From Roseibium suaedae (GTDB lineage: Bacteria; Pseudomonadota; Alphaproteobacteria; Rhizobiales; Stappiaceae), in NCBI RefSeq assembly GCF_900142725.1, contig NZ_FRBW01000001.1, forward strand, positions 1,054,001 to 1,118,000: a stretch of DNA of 64,000 nucleotides. The letters run 5' to 3'. Shown piece by piece: positions 42,912 to 52,020 of this stretch. Each line of letters begins with the position of its first letter. Positions within the stretch are counted from its first letter, which is position 1. The notes under the pieces are model-generated. The model worked only from the letters and a program-made list of their open reading frames with translations. It was not told the origin of the DNA and made no database searches. Position numbers and translations under genes: made by a program.

Positions 42912-44936
42912 ATGAGCAGCACCGAACTGACGCCGGAAGAACTGGCGGAGATCGAGCGCAAATATGATCCGGAGCTGGCGTTCCGGCCGACCGGGCCGAA
43001 GGCTGGCCATGTGATTGGCGCCATTCTGGCAGCCATGTCGATCTATCATTTCTATGCAGGCGGTTTCGCCTTGATCCCGGAGCTTTTGCACCGGGGCATT
43101 CACCTGGCCTTCGTGCTCTGCCTGGCTTTTCTGCTGTTTTCCTGGCGGCGCAGCCCGGTGGATCAGGCTCAGGCCAAGGTCTGGTGGCGTCTGGATGGCC
43201 TTCCGTTCCTTGACATTCTCTGGGCTGTGCTCGGGGTTGGCGCGGCACTCTATCTGCCCCTGTTGCCACCCGAGGCGCTTGCCTCGCGGGTGGGCAATCC
43301 GTCCCAGATGGATGTCTTCATGGGCAGCGCTCTCATTCTGCTGACCCTTGAAGTCTGCCGCCGGTCGGTTGGTCCAACTCTGCCGATCATTGCCATCGTC
43401 TTCATGCTCTTCGCGCTGTTCGGGCCCTATGCGCCCGGTCCGTTGAAGCATGGCGGGGCAAGCTGGCTGGCGCTGGTCAACCACCTCTACATGACCAACC
43501 AGGGCATCTATGGCATCGCCATCGGCGTGATGGCCAAATATGTGTTCCTGTTCATTCTCTTCGGCGTTCTGGCAACGCGTATCGGCCTCGGTCAGCTCTT
43601 CATCGATCTGGCCATGGTCATCGCCGGCCGCTATGCGGGTGGCCCGGCGAAGGTTGCGATCTTCTCCTCCGCCTTCATGGGCACGATCTCCGGCTCCTCC
43701 ATTGCCAACACGGTGACGACAGGGGCCCTGACCATCCCGGCTATGAAGCGCGTCGGCTATCCGGCGCATTTCGCAGGCGCCGTGGAAGCGACCTCTTCGA
43801 CCGGCGGGCAGATCACACCGCCGATCCTGGGGGCTGCCGCCTTCATCATGGTGGAATATCTGGAGATCCCGCTGCGCGATGTTCTGGCCGCGGCGCTGTT
43901 CCCGGCCATGCTGCATTACTTCGGCATCTTCATCATGGTGCATCTGGAAGCCAAGCGCCTGGGCCTGCGCGGTCTGACGGCTGCCGAACTGCCCAAGCTC
44001 GGCATCGTGCTGAAGCAGCATTGGCTCTCGATCATCCCGCTGATCATTCTGGTCTACATGATCCTGACCGGACGCACGCCTGACTATGCTGCGGTCTACG
44101 GCATCATTGCGTGCGTCATCGTCGGGGTGCTCAACCCGGTCAATCGTCTCTCCATCCGCGACCTGTGGGAAGCGCTTGGGGACGGGGCACGCAACACCAT
44201 CGCCGTTGGCGCTGCCGCCGCAACAGTCGGCATCGTCGTTGGCGTTGTGACACTGACCGGCGTCGGCTTCCGTCTCGGCTATGTGGTGGTGCAGACCGCC
44301 AATGACCTTGGCGCCATACTCGGCTCCATCTGGCCACTGTCCTATGCGACGGTGGCTCAGTGGTCGCTGTTCATGTCCCTGGTCCTCATCGCCTTTGCCT
44401 GTATCATCATGGGCGCGGGCATTCCGACGACGGCCACCTACATCATCCTGGTGGCCGTGGCAGCTCCCGCTCTTGCGGTCCAGCAGGTTCAGCCGCTGGT
44501 CGCCCATTTCTTCGTGTTCTACTACGGGGTTCTGGCCGACATCACGCCGCCGGTGGCCCTCGCGGCCTATGCGGCGGCAGGCATTGCAGGGGCGAACCCG
44601 TTCCAGACCGGCAACACGGCCTTCAGGCTCGGCATTGCCAAGGCGCTGGTGCCCTTCGTCTTCGTCTATTCCCCATCGCTGCTGATCGTTGCCGAAGGCT
44701 TCACGTGGTCGGCCTTCGCCATCACGCTGGCGGGCGCTGCGATGGGCATCGCAGGTCTTGGGGTGGCCTTCTCCGGCTTCTTCCTGGCCCCCATGCCGAA
44801 GTGGCAGCGCTGGTGGGTGGGGCTTGTATCCCTGCTCTTCATCGCACCGGGTCTGCCGACCATGGCACTGGGCCTTTTGCTCTGGACACCGGTCGTGCTG
44901 CTGCAGGTCAAGGACCGGAAGGCGCTGGCAGCCTGA
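42912..44936 (+). CDS. TRAP transporter permease, fused small (4TM) and large (12TM) subunits
   Basis: A 674-residue inner-membrane protein that fuses the DctQ-like four-helix part (about 30-170) to the DctM-like twelve-helix part (about 180-650). Motifs include ATRIGLGQLFIDLAM, SGSSIANTVTTGALTIPAMKR, GGQITPPILGAAAFIM, and GIPTTATYIILVAVAAPAL near the C-terminus. These occur in TAXI-type TRAP fusions. It uses a sodium or proton gradient, not ATP. Partner receptor is the gene upstream, separated by an attenuator. Confidence 0.93.
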   Translation: MSSTELTPEELAEIERKYDPELAFRPTGPKAGHVIGAILAAMSIYHFYAGGFALIPELLHRGIHLAFVLCLAFLLFSWRRSPVDQAQAKVWWRLDGLPFLDILWAVLGVGAALYLPLLPPEALASRVGNPSQMDVFMGSALILLTLEVCRRSVGPTLPIIAIVFMLFALFGPYAPGPLKHGGASWLALVNHLYMTNQGIYGIAIGVMAKYVFLFILFGVLATRIGLGQLFIDLAMVIAGRYAGGPAKVAIFSSAFMGTISGSSIANTVTTGALTIPAMKRVGYPAHFAGAVEATSSTGGQITPPILGAAAFIMVEYLEIPLRDVLAAALFPAMLHYFGIFIMVHLEAKRLGLRGLTAAELPKLGIVLKQHWLSIIPLIILVYMILTGRTPDYAAVYGIIACVIVGVLNPVNRLSIRDLWEALGDGARNTIAVGAAAATVGIVVGVVTLTGVGFRLGYVVVQTANDLGAILGSIWPLSYATVAQWSLFMSLVLIAFACIIMGAGIPTTATYIILVAVAAPALAVQQVQPLVAHFFVFYYGVLADITPPVALAAYAAAGIAGANPFQTGNTAFRLGIAKALVPFVFVYSPSLLIVAEGFTWSAFAITLAGAAMGIAGLGVAFSGFFLAPMPKWQRWWVGLVSLLFIAPGLPTMALGLLLWTPVVLLQVKDRKALAA

Positions 44937-44963
44937 GGGCCGGAAACAATCTCTGAAAACAGT

Positions 44964-44993
44964 GAAGGCGGCCCAATGTGGCCGCCTTCTTTA
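44964..44993 (+). terminator. Intrinsic terminator of TRAP permease
   Basis: GAAGGCGGC pairs with GCCGCCTTC around an eight-base loop, followed by TTTATTT, 27 bp after the stop. The convergent EamA gene ends 30 bp beyond. Confidence 0.85.
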
Positions 44994-45020
44994 TTTGGTC
45001 TCTGGATTGAGAGGTGAGCG

Positions 45021-45896
45021 TCAGCCTTTCGCGGGGCCGCTGTTGCGCAGGGAGTAAAGACCGGCGCAGACGATCATCACCGCGCCGAGCAGGGTGGACC
45101 AGAGCGGGAAGGTGCCGAAGACCAGAAGGCCGATCGGGATGGACCAGACGATCTGGAGGTAGGTGAAGGGCTGGATGGCACTTGCCTGGGTCAGGGACAG
45201 GGCCTTCATCACGCTGAAATGGGCAGCCGTGCTGAAGATACAGATCCCGACGACCAGCAGCCAGTTGATCTGGTCAAGCGGCGGCATGTGGGTGAGGCCC
45301 ATGTAGGTGGTCAGGACCACACCCGTCAGTCCAGCATAGAAGAACGAGGTCATTACATTGTCATAGGCGCTGACCATCCGGGTGAAGAGCTGATAGAGCG
45401 CAAAGGTGGTGGTGGCCGCAAGCGCCACAACGCCGCCATAGCTCCACATGTTGCTGCCCGGCTGCATGATGATTGCGAGGCCGACAAGCCCCAGCACAAG
45501 CGCCATGACCCGGCGCAGGCTGACATATTCACCCAGGAACAGCACGGCCAGACCGGTCACGATCAGCGGATGAACCATGATGATGGTCGTCACATCCGCA
45601 AGGCCCAGCATGCTGTAGGCATAGATGATCAGGGCAATCTCGCTGACCAGCAGAAAACCGCGGATGAGCTGGAGTGCAGGGCGCTTGGTTGCCATGGCAC
45701 CGCGCAGTCCCTGCTTGCTGAGACTGGCCCAGATGATGGCGACAACCAGATGGAACCAGTAGCGGACCATCAGGATGAACCAGACCGAGTGGGTCACCAC
45801 CAGTGATTTGGACATGGCGTCCATCACCGAGAAGAAGAGCGTCGCGAGCACGGCAAACAGAATGCCGGTGTTGCGCGGTGTCAAAAGCGTAGTCAT
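45021..45896 (-). CDS. EamA-family (DMT superfamily) transporter
   Basis: A 291-residue inner-membrane protein with ten predicted helices in two EamA repeats. Motifs: LATLFFSVMDAMSKSL at the N-terminus, the second helix pair IWSIPIGLLVFGTFPLWSTLLGAVMIV near the C-terminus, and LADVTTIIMVHPLIVTGLAVLFLGE. DMT proteins of this type transport amino acids, metabolites or drugs; the substrate here is not inferable. It is convergent with the TRAP permease gene and ends near its terminator. Confidence 0.88.
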   Translation of the reverse strand: MTTLLTPRNTGILFAVLATLFFSVMDAMSKSLVVTHSVWFILMVRYWFHLVVAIIWASLSKQGLRGAMATKRPALQLIRGFLLVSEIALIIYAYSMLGLADVTTIIMVHPLIVTGLAVLFLGEYVSLRRVMALVLGLVGLAIIMQPGSNMWSYGGVVALAATTTFALYQLFTRMVSAYDNVMTSFFYAGLTGVVLTTYMGLTHMPPLDQINWLLVVGICIFSTAAHFSVMKALSLTQASAIQPFTYLQIVWSIPIGLLVFGTFPLWSTLLGAVMIVCAGLYSLRNSGPAKG

Positions 45897-46150
45897 GGAT
45901 ATGGCTCACAGAAGGGGCCACGGAGTTCCTCGCTCGGGATCTCGGCCGCAATCAGCCTCGCATCTGAAGGCGATGGGACGCCTTGATGGGCCGGGACGGT
46001 GATCTGGTCGAGGAAACGGACCGTGGGCCCGGAGAATCAAGACGTCATCTGGAAGCTTGTATAGCAGCTATTCAACCGATGCGCGTCCGGGACGTGCATT
46101 GCAGCGTCCCGGATGGCTCAGCGGGGAAGGAGCGGCCAATGGCGCCTGGT

Positions 46151-47551
46151 CTAGGCCTCAACCCTCAGATATCCGGTCAGGCCGGTCTTCTGATGTTCGA
46201 TGACATGGCAATGGAAGGCCCAGTTGCCGGGATTGTCCGCCACAAGCGCCACGTCCATCGTTTCCTTGGACTGCAGCAGGGCCGTGTCCGTGACGAGGGG
46301 CGGGAGTTCGCGCTTGTTGGAGCGCAGCAGCCGGAAGGACAGCCCATGCAGATGGATCGGGTGATCGTTCTGGGTCTCGTTGCGCAGGCGCAGGATGTAG
46401 GACTTGCCCTGCTTCATCACCGCCAGTGGATCGACCGGGTCGGGGCTGTCGCCTTCCCATGCCACCCGGTTGATGGACCAGAACGTGTAGCCCAGCGTTC
46501 CGCAGAAGCTCGGCTTGGGAGCGTCCCCACCCGGAGACCAGCCGAAGACGAACTCCAGCACTTCCGCATTGGCAAGATCGGCTTCCGGCACCGGATTGGG
46601 TGTCAGCGGCCGCAGCTCCTTCAGGTCCCGGTTCAGGCTGGTTCCGACGGAGCGGAATTTCGCAAGGAGGCGAGGCCCCTTGGCCGTCTGGAGGGTCAGC
46701 AGAACTTCCTGTCCCTCGGTGTCGGGTACCCGCAGGGCAATGTCGGCACGCTGGCCCGGTGCCAGCAGGATGTTCTCCGGAGCCTGAGGGGCGGGCAGGG
46801 GATTGGAATCGAGCGCGATGAGCTGCGCCGCACCCTTGCCGGTGTCAAAGCCGGTCAGGTCATAGGTGCCGACCCGGGTGACGTCGGTTACGGCCAGCCG
46901 CAAGCGCACCAGGCTTCCCGCGGGAAGGTCGTGGGTCTCGTCCGTCTTCCAGTTGACGGTCGAAACCGTGCCAAGCGTTCCGCCCCGGGCTGCAAGCCTC
47001 GGCTTGTAGAAATCGATGAACTGGCCGTCCCCGCCCAGCCGGAAATCGCGGATGTTGAGCGGGATGTCCTGATCGAAGCCCGGATCTTCCTGGTCTTCGA
47101 CGACCAGAATGCCGGTCATGCCGCGGGCCATCTGTTCCAGCGTGTTGCAATGGGGGTGATACCAGAAGGTTCCCGCATCCGGTGCGGTGATCGTGTAGCG
47201 GAAGGTCTCGCCTGCCTCGATCGGCATTTGGGTCAGATAGGGCACGCCGTCCATGGCATTGCTAAGGCGCAGGCCATGCCAGTGAACGCTGGTCGGCTCC
47301 TTCAGATTGTTGATGACGTCCACCACAAAAGGCTTGCCCTGCTTCATGCGCAGCACAGGCGGCGGGCCGCCCGCGCCAAAGCCCATCATGTTGCGGGTGA
47401 CCGTCTCGGGCAGAAGCGTGTGGTCCAGAGAAGTGATGGGAAGGGTGAAATTGGCTGCATTGGCCTGCCGTGCAATCAGGCCGCCGCCCAGAAACGCTGC
47501 GCCTGCACCGGCTGTGCCGAGCAGAAACTCCCGGCGCGACACCCCCAACAT
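46151..47551 (-). CDS. Tat-exported multicopper oxidase
   Basis: A 466-residue periplasmic copper oxidase. The Tat motif SRREFLLGTAGAGAAFLGG is followed by a signal peptide ending ANA. All four copper motifs are present: HWHGLRL, WYHPHCNT, HPIHLHG and HCHVIEHQKTG. These supply ligands for T1, T2 and T3 sites. The axial position after the last His is not Met (KTGL), which fits a lower or higher potential laccase-like group. ATG 47551 follows AAGGAG by seven bases; an upstream TTG is less likely. Similar proteins oxidise Cu(I), Mn(II) or phenols. The neighbours do not decide which. Confidence 0.92.
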   Translation of the reverse strand: MLGVSRREFLLGTAGAGAAFLGGGLIARQANAANFTLPITSLDHTLLPETVTRNMMGFGAGGPPPVLRMKQGKPFVVDVINNLKEPTSVHWHGLRLSNAMDGVPYLTQMPIEAGETFRYTITAPDAGTFWYHPHCNTLEQMARGMTGILVVEDQEDPGFDQDIPLNIRDFRLGGDGQFIDFYKPRLAARGGTLGTVSTVNWKTDETHDLPAGSLVRLRLAVTDVTRVGTYDLTGFDTGKGAAQLIALDSNPLPAPQAPENILLAPGQRADIALRVPDTEGQEVLLTLQTAKGPRLLAKFRSVGTSLNRDLKELRPLTPNPVPEADLANAEVLEFVFGWSPGGDAPKPSFCGTLGYTFWSINRVAWEGDSPDPVDPLAVMKQGKSYILRLRNETQNDHPIHLHGLSFRLLRSNKRELPPLVTDTALLQSKETMDVALVADNPGNWAFHCHVIEHQKTGLTGYLRVEA

Positions 47552-47760
47552 CCTCAAACTCCTTCAATTCTGATGAAAACGAGACTATCAGGCTCAGGTT
47601 TGTCCGCAAGCTCTCGCCAACGGGCTGATTGCCGCACCCCGTGTTCCTCCGGATTGTGGCACAGGCCTTGCTGCGCGATAGAGCATTTGCGGGAAATCGG
47701 CCAGAACGGGATGGTTGGCCGTGATGGCATCGCGAAAGACACAGGCAACGGGATAGGCAC

Positions 47761-48378
47761 ATGCACAGGGAACAGACATTGCAGCTTCCAGCTCACAGCC
47801 GGATCGACAACCTGCAAGGTCAGGTGTTCGGGATCGTCATGGCCGCCTTCGGCATCACGATCCTCAAGGCCGCAGGGCTGATCACAGGCCAGACCGCCGG
47901 CCTTTCGATCCTGATTTCCTATGCAAGCGGCTGGAGCTTCGGCGTCGTCTTCTTTCTGGTCAATCTGCCGTTCTACGTTTTTGCCTGGCAGCGCATGGGA
48001 GTGGCCTTCACCGTCCGCTCCTTCATTTCGGCAACGGCGATCTCCCTGATGGCCGATTTCATGCCCCACTATATCCAGTTCGGTGACCTGAACATGTTCG
48101 CGGCGGCCGCAGTGGCGAGCTGCACGGCCAGCGTCGGGCTGATTGCCCTGTTCCGCCACGGGGCGAGCGCCGGCGGTCTTGGCATGCTGGCGCTCTATAT
48201 TCAGGACAAGACCGGCTTCAAGGCGGGCTGGTTCCAGCTCGCCGTTGATCTTTGCATCTTCGCCGTCAGCTTTGCGGTGATCGACAGCCTGGCGGTTATC
48301 GCCTCGCTGTTCGGGGCCATCATCCTGAACACCCTGATTGCGCTCAACCACCGCAAGGACTGGTACGTGGCCCAGTAA
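47761..48378 (+). CDS. YitT-family (DUF161) membrane protein
   Basis: A 205-residue inner-membrane protein with about five to six helices. Family features include GIVMAAFGITILKAAGLITGQTAGLSILISYASG at the start and GGLGMLALYIQDKTGFKAGWFQLAVDL later. Function of YitT proteins is unknown; transport of a metabolite has been suggested for some. The gene is divergent from the multicopper oxidase with a 209-bp gap and convergent with the YbaK gene. The upstream ribosome site is weak. Confidence 0.85.
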   Translation: MHREQTLQLPAHSRIDNLQGQVFGIVMAAFGITILKAAGLITGQTAGLSILISYASGWSFGVVFFLVNLPFYVFAWQRMGVAFTVRSFISATAISLMADFMPHYIQFGDLNMFAAAAVASCTASVGLIALFRHGASAGGLGMLALYIQDKTGFKAGWFQLAVDLCIFAVSFAVIDSLAVIASLFGAIILNTLIALNHRKDWYVAQ

Positions 48379-48390
48379 AAGCCGTGAGTG

Positions 48391-48861
48391 TCAGCCCTGC
48401 GGATCCTGACAGGCATCCACCCATGTGGCGGAGGTGATGTGTGCCATGCGGTCCGGCGTGATGCGCACGGCGGCATTGGTCGCCCCTGCGGCCGGGATCA
48501 CTTCCTCATAGGTCTTCAGCGAGACATCGCAAAAGACCCGCAGGGGCTGGGACAGTCCGAAGGGGCAGACGCCGCCAACCGGATGGCCGGTCAGTTCCTC
48601 GACCTCATCCAGTCCCAGCATCTTGATCTTCACGCCGAAAGCCGCCTTGGCCTTCTTGTTGTCGAGGCGGGCATCGCCCCGTGCAACCAGCAGGCAGACT
48701 TCATCCTTGATGCGGAAGGACAGCGTCTTGGCGATCTGTCCCGGCTCCACCCCATGGGCTGCGGCGGCCAGGTCCACGGTGGCGCTGCTGGCTTCCGTCA
48801 CCATGACGGTCAGGTCCGGGGCCGCTTCGCCCAAATGGTTGCGCACGCTCTCAAGGCTCAT
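48391..48861 (-). CDS. YbaK/EbsC-family aminoacyl-tRNA deacylase-like protein
   Basis: A 156-residue YbaK/ProX-like domain protein. Family motifs include IAKTLSFRIKDEVCLLVARGDARLD with the conserved K, VGGVCPFGLSQPLRVFCDVSL and AGATNAAVRITPDRM. Members hydrolyse mischarged aminoacyl-tRNA, such as Cys-tRNAPro. Length fits the free-standing group. The gene ends 12 bp from the convergent YitT stop. No signal peptide; cytoplasmic. Confidence 0.88.
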   Translation of the reverse strand: MSLESVRNHLGEAAPDLTVMVTEASSATVDLAAAAHGVEPGQIAKTLSFRIKDEVCLLVARGDARLDNKKAKAAFGVKIKMLGLDEVEELTGHPVGGVCPFGLSQPLRVFCDVSLKTYEEVIPAAGATNAAVRITPDRMAHITSATWVDACQDPQG

Positions 48862-48979
48862 GAATATCTCCGGAGGGTCGGGAGGAATTGGTCTGGCGCA
48901 AACTTAGGGAGTGAAGCGCCTTTGGCCAAGGACGGTTTGACGCAAATCCGTCCGGTCAGGCTGGCCTTTTCAAACCCAC

Positions 48980-50119
48980 TCACTCGAAATGCGCGGCGGG
49001 GCGGAAGCTGCCGGGCAGGGGTGTTGCCGGCGTTTGGTCGGTCAGCTCCGCCACCAGGCATTCGGCCACCAAATGGGCGATGCCGAAGGAGATCTTGAAT
49101 CCGCCCGTCGCCGCGTAGGTCTTCTTGTGGCCGGGCAGCAGCCCGACAAGCGGATCGCGCCGGTTGCAGCGGGGCCGGATCCCGGCCCAGACATTCACCA
49201 CCTCCCGGCCTGCGAGGCTGGGGCAGAAGGCGGTCGCCCGCTCCACCAGTTCCCGTGTGCGCTCCGGGTCAACGGCAGCGTCCGTGAAGGACCGGTCAGA
49301 GGTCGAGCCGACGGCCACCGTGCCATTGCCATGAGGGACAACATAGAGACCGTCGCAATAGATCGCGGGCCGGTCCTCCAGGCCCTTGCCCTCCATCAGG
49401 AGGGCCTGTCCCTTTTCCCCACGGCCGATCATCTGTCCGGTCAGCTCCGCGATCATCGGGAAGGCGTGATGGCCGGTGGCAACCACCAGCCGCCCGGCCA
49501 CGATCTCTTCCGCCCCCTCTGCCAGCAAAATGCGGCCGGAAGCTTCGTCGAAACCGGTCACATCCGCGCCTTCGATCAGGCGGCCCCTGTCCGACAGGGA
49601 GAGAGAGCGGGCGAGTGCTTCCAGGCATCCGCGCGGCGACATGCGGGCCGCAAGGGTTTCATGAACCAGTCCGAAGGGGGCGGATTGCGCCGAAATCCAG
49701 TCTGTCCGGCTGCCGCTTGGCTCTACGTGATAGCGGAAGCCGGTTTCTTCCGGATGCCAGCGTTCCAGCGCTTCCTCCGCCCGCTCCAGATGATGGTCGA
49801 GCTTGTCCTGGGTGGTCAGCGGCAGGATGCGCCCGCAGCGCAGATAGCCGGTGGAGACGCCGGTCTCCTCTTCCAGCGCCTGCGCATGGGCGGCAAGGCT
49901 GGAAAGGGCGGCAAACTGAAAGGCCTTCTTCGGGTTCCAGCGGGCCGGCATGTGGGGCATCAAGGCGCCCAGCAACCCGCCACTGGACCCTGCGCCCACC
50001 TTGTCCTTTTCCAGAACCACGACGCTCAATCCCTGGCGCATCGCTTCCCGGGCGATGGCAAGGCCGAAGACACCAGCGCCGACTACGGCCAGATCGAAGG
50101 TGGAGCGGGAGGAGGCCAT
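48980..50119 (-). CDS. FAD-dependent oxidoreductase (MnmC2/DadA-like)
   Basis: A 379-residue FAD enzyme of the DAO family. The Rossmann motif is FDLAVVGAGVFGLAIAREAMRQG at residues 8-30, with GAGSSGGLLGALMPHMPARWNPKKAF, and the C-terminal ATGGFKISFGIAH. Proteins of this form, divergent from mnmD, are taken as the oxidoreductase half of MnmC, which converts cmnm5s2U to nm5s2U in tRNA. It may instead act on a small amino acid. ATG 50119 follows AGGAC; in-frame sequence upstream to 51091 spans repeat elements and the divergent gene. The 5' gap to mnmD is 642 bp. Confidence 0.85.
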   Translation of the reverse strand: MASSRSTFDLAVVGAGVFGLAIAREAMRQGLSVVVLEKDKVGAGSSGGLLGALMPHMPARWNPKKAFQFAALSSLAAHAQALEEETGVSTGYLRCGRILPLTTQDKLDHHLERAEEALERWHPEETGFRYHVEPSGSRTDWISAQSAPFGLVHETLAARMSPRGCLEALARSLSLSDRGRLIEGADVTGFDEASGRILLAEGAEEIVAGRLVVATGHHAFPMIAELTGQMIGRGEKGQALLMEGKGLEDRPAIYCDGLYVVPHGNGTVAVGSTSDRSFTDAAVDPERTRELVERATAFCPSLAGREVVNVWAGIRPRCNRRDPLVGLLPGHKKTYAATGGFKISFGIAHLVAECLVAELTDQTPATPLPGSFRPAAHFE

Positions 50120-50302
50120 GAAAGTCCTTTGGTCCGAAGAGGGATCTCCCGGGAGGCAGGCAGAGCGATTGCCGCGGCCTGGGGAGCAGCGTAGAAGAGC
50201 GCTGAGACCCCGGACATACCGCCAAGGCCGCAGGACCGCAAAGGGAAATGGCAGACTTGAAGCCCACTGAGACAAGACGCCTCGACCAGACGGACCTTTT
50301 CC

Positions 50303-50493
50303 GCCCTCACCCCACCCCTCTTCCTGAAGGGAGAGGGAGCTGCGCTCAGGCCAGCGGCGGGTTTCTGCTTCTTTCAAGCCTTCAGAAAAACTCACTCGGC
50401 AAGGAAACGCTTTCGAGCAACCACCTCTCCTTTTGCCTGAGCATGACTCCTTCTCGCCTTGGGAAGAGGGCAGGGGTGAGGGGGAGACGCACG
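50303..50493. repeat. MITE-like element 1 with imperfect inverted termini
   Basis: Left end CCCTCACCCCACCCCTCTTCC... at 50304, and the right end (about 50455-50493) is its imperfect reverse complement (GGAAGAGGGCAGGGGTGAGGG). About 190 bp in all, with no coding capacity. Confidence 0.65.
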
Positions 50494-50530
50494 ATGAGCA
50501 AGAGTGCATGCAACCTGCCGAAAGCCTTCG

Positions 50531-50729
50531 CCCCCCTCTGTCAGCTGGCGCTGACATCTCCCCCGCAAGGGGGGAGACGGGTGCAAGTGTCGAGGTTTCA
50601 GTCTGACTTGCAGGCTCTGCGGAGGCGGGTTTCCCGCGTCCTTTCAGATTCGCCGTTGCTCCTGAGCCTCTCCCCACGGCTGTCTCCCCCCTTGCGGGGG
50701 AGATGCCCCCGTATGGGGGCAGAGGGGGG
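50531..50729. repeat. MITE-like element 2 with about 49-bp inverted termini that each fold
   Basis: The left end (50531-50579) and the right end (50681-50729) are near-perfect reverse complements. Each arm has CCCCCCTCTG, then a small stem-loop whose bases differ between arms (TCAG/CTGA versus GCCCCC/GGGGGC) yet remain paired, then ATCTCCCCCGC. Compensatory changes suggest selection on folding. Confidence 0.75.
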
Positions 50730-50761
50730 TAAAACCTCTCAACACAGGGAGCGTCGCGCCG

Positions 50762-51532
50762 ATGTCTGATCACCTGACCCCGAAAGCACCAGAACTGGAA
50801 TGGCTGGATGATGGTGTGCCGCGGGCACCGGAGTTCGGGGATACTTACTTTTCCCGCGCTGGCGGACTGGAAGAGACGCGCCATGTGTTCCTTGCCGGCA
50901 ATGGCCTGCCGGAGCGCTGGGTGGGGCGGGAGCGGTTCACCATCGCCGAATTCGGCTTCGGCACCGGCCTCAATTTCCTGACCACCCTTGCGGCGATCGA
51001 AGCCTTTGCCAGGGAACGGCCTGCACCGAAACTCACCTTCCTTTCCTTCGAACTCTATCCCATGACGGCGGAGCAGCTCGAAAAAGCCCATTCGGCCTTT
51101 CCGGATCAGTCAGACCTCTCCGCCCGTCTGCGGGCGCTCTGGAACCCTCAGCCCGGCTGGACCCGGCTGAGCTTCGGGCAGGCAGATCTTGTCATCGGCA
51201 TTGGCGACGCACGAAAGTTGATCGGCGGCCTTGCCTATGGGGAGGGGGAGACACCGCCGCAGATCGCCATTGATGCCTGGTTCCTGGACGGGTTCTCGCC
51301 GTCAAAGAACCCGGAACTCTGGGAAGCCGGGCTTCTGTCCCGCGCCCATGACCTCACCCGTCCCGGCGGCACCCTTGCCACCTACACCAGCGCCGGCTGG
51401 GTCCGCCGCAACCTGCAAGCCGCCGGCTTCGAGATCGCCAAGCAAAAGGGCTTCGCCGGCAAGCGGGAGATGGTGGCAGGACGGAAAGATGAGGGGCAAA
51501 CTCAGGAAAAGCTTGAGACAATTAAAGGTTGA
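50762..51532 (+). CDS. mnmD: tRNA (5-methylaminomethyl-2-thiouridine) methyltransferase MnmD
   Basis: A 256-residue SAM-dependent methyltransferase that forms mnm5s2U34 in tRNA. The SAM motif is IAEFGFGTGLNFLTTLAAI at about 62-80, with ELYPMTAEQLEKAHSAFP (family-specific) and DAWFLDGFSPSKNPELWEAG with catalytic residues. The final FAGKREMVAGRK is the usual MnmD end. In E. coli this is the N-terminal half of MnmC; here it is a separate gene divergent from the FAD half. A GGGAG site precedes the ATG. Confidence 0.93.
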   Translation: MSDHLTPKAPELEWLDDGVPRAPEFGDTYFSRAGGLEETRHVFLAGNGLPERWVGRERFTIAEFGFGTGLNFLTTLAAIEAFARERPAPKLTFLSFELYPMTAEQLEKAHSAFPDQSDLSARLRALWNPQPGWTRLSFGQADLVIGIGDARKLIGGLAYGEGETPPQIAIDAWFLDGFSPSKNPELWEAGLLSRAHDLTRPGGTLATYTSAGWVRRNLQAAGFEIAKQKGFAGKREMVAGRKDEGQTQEKLETIKG

Positions 51533-51605
51533 GGGGTAACTTGGCGCAGCTTGCAATGATGCGTGCCGGGAAGACTGGCCGCTGATCCATTCTCAGGAGC
51601 CCCCG

Positions 51606-51950
51606 ATGCTGATCCTTCTTTCCATTCTGGCGAATGTGGCGGTTGCGTTTGCACTCGTCCAATTGGGGCAGCCGGATGCAGCCTTACCCTTGTTGATGGC
51701 CCTGAACGGTGCAGCTGCGGCGGCCTTGCGATTTTCCGGCGGGCGGTTCCGGACCTGGCTTGACGCGCGCAGCCGGAAGGAGACGGTCTACCGCCTGGGC
51801 GCATCGCTTGCCGGCATTCCCGCATGGCTTGCGCTCGACCTTGTGCTCGGTGCACAGCCAGCCATCGCCCTCGGATTTCTCTGCGTTTCCTTCTTCTGGG
51901 CTGTGGCTTCAGGGCTTGCCCTGTACCGGCCTGAGGCAGAGAAGGCCTGA
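51606..51950 (+). CDS. Small hypothetical membrane protein
   Basis: A 114-residue protein with three to four hydrophobic segments (LLSILANVAVAFALVQLG; LLMALNGAAAAALRF; LAGIPAWLALDLVLG; ALGFLCVSFFWAVASGLAL). A basic loop (RTWLDARSRKETVYR) lies in the middle. I do not recognise a family. An AGGAG ribosome site lies five to six bases upstream of the ATG. It is 73 bp after mnmD and ends at a bidirectional hairpin. Confidence 0.7.
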   Translation: MLILLSILANVAVAFALVQLGQPDAALPLLMALNGAAAAALRFSGGRFRTWLDARSRKETVYRLGASLAGIPAWLALDLVLGAQPAIALGFLCVSFFWAVASGLALYRPEAEKA

Positions 51951-51958
51951 AGTGATTT

Positions 51959-51987
51959 CCGCCAGAGGCGTTTGGCGTCTCTGGCGG
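51959..51987. terminator. Bidirectional hairpin between small membrane protein and SDR
   Basis: CCGCCAGAG pairs with CTCTGGCGG around an 11-base loop in the gap between two convergent genes. Confidence 0.7.
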
Positions 51988-52020
51988 GCTGTCATGGCAA
52001 AATCCACTCCAACGGAGTGG

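Larger units (their letters stand above)
50120..50761. other. Divergent gap between FAD oxidoreductase and mnmD, filled with palindromic repeats
   Basis: This 642-bp stretch has no gene. It holds the two promoters and at least two inverted-repeat-bounded elements (about 50303-50493 and 50531-50729). Both are rich in runs of C and G. Confidence 0.6.

Noticed and set aside
50303-50729. CRISPR array
   Set aside because: The repeats are inverted, not regularly spaced direct repeats, and no cas genes are present.
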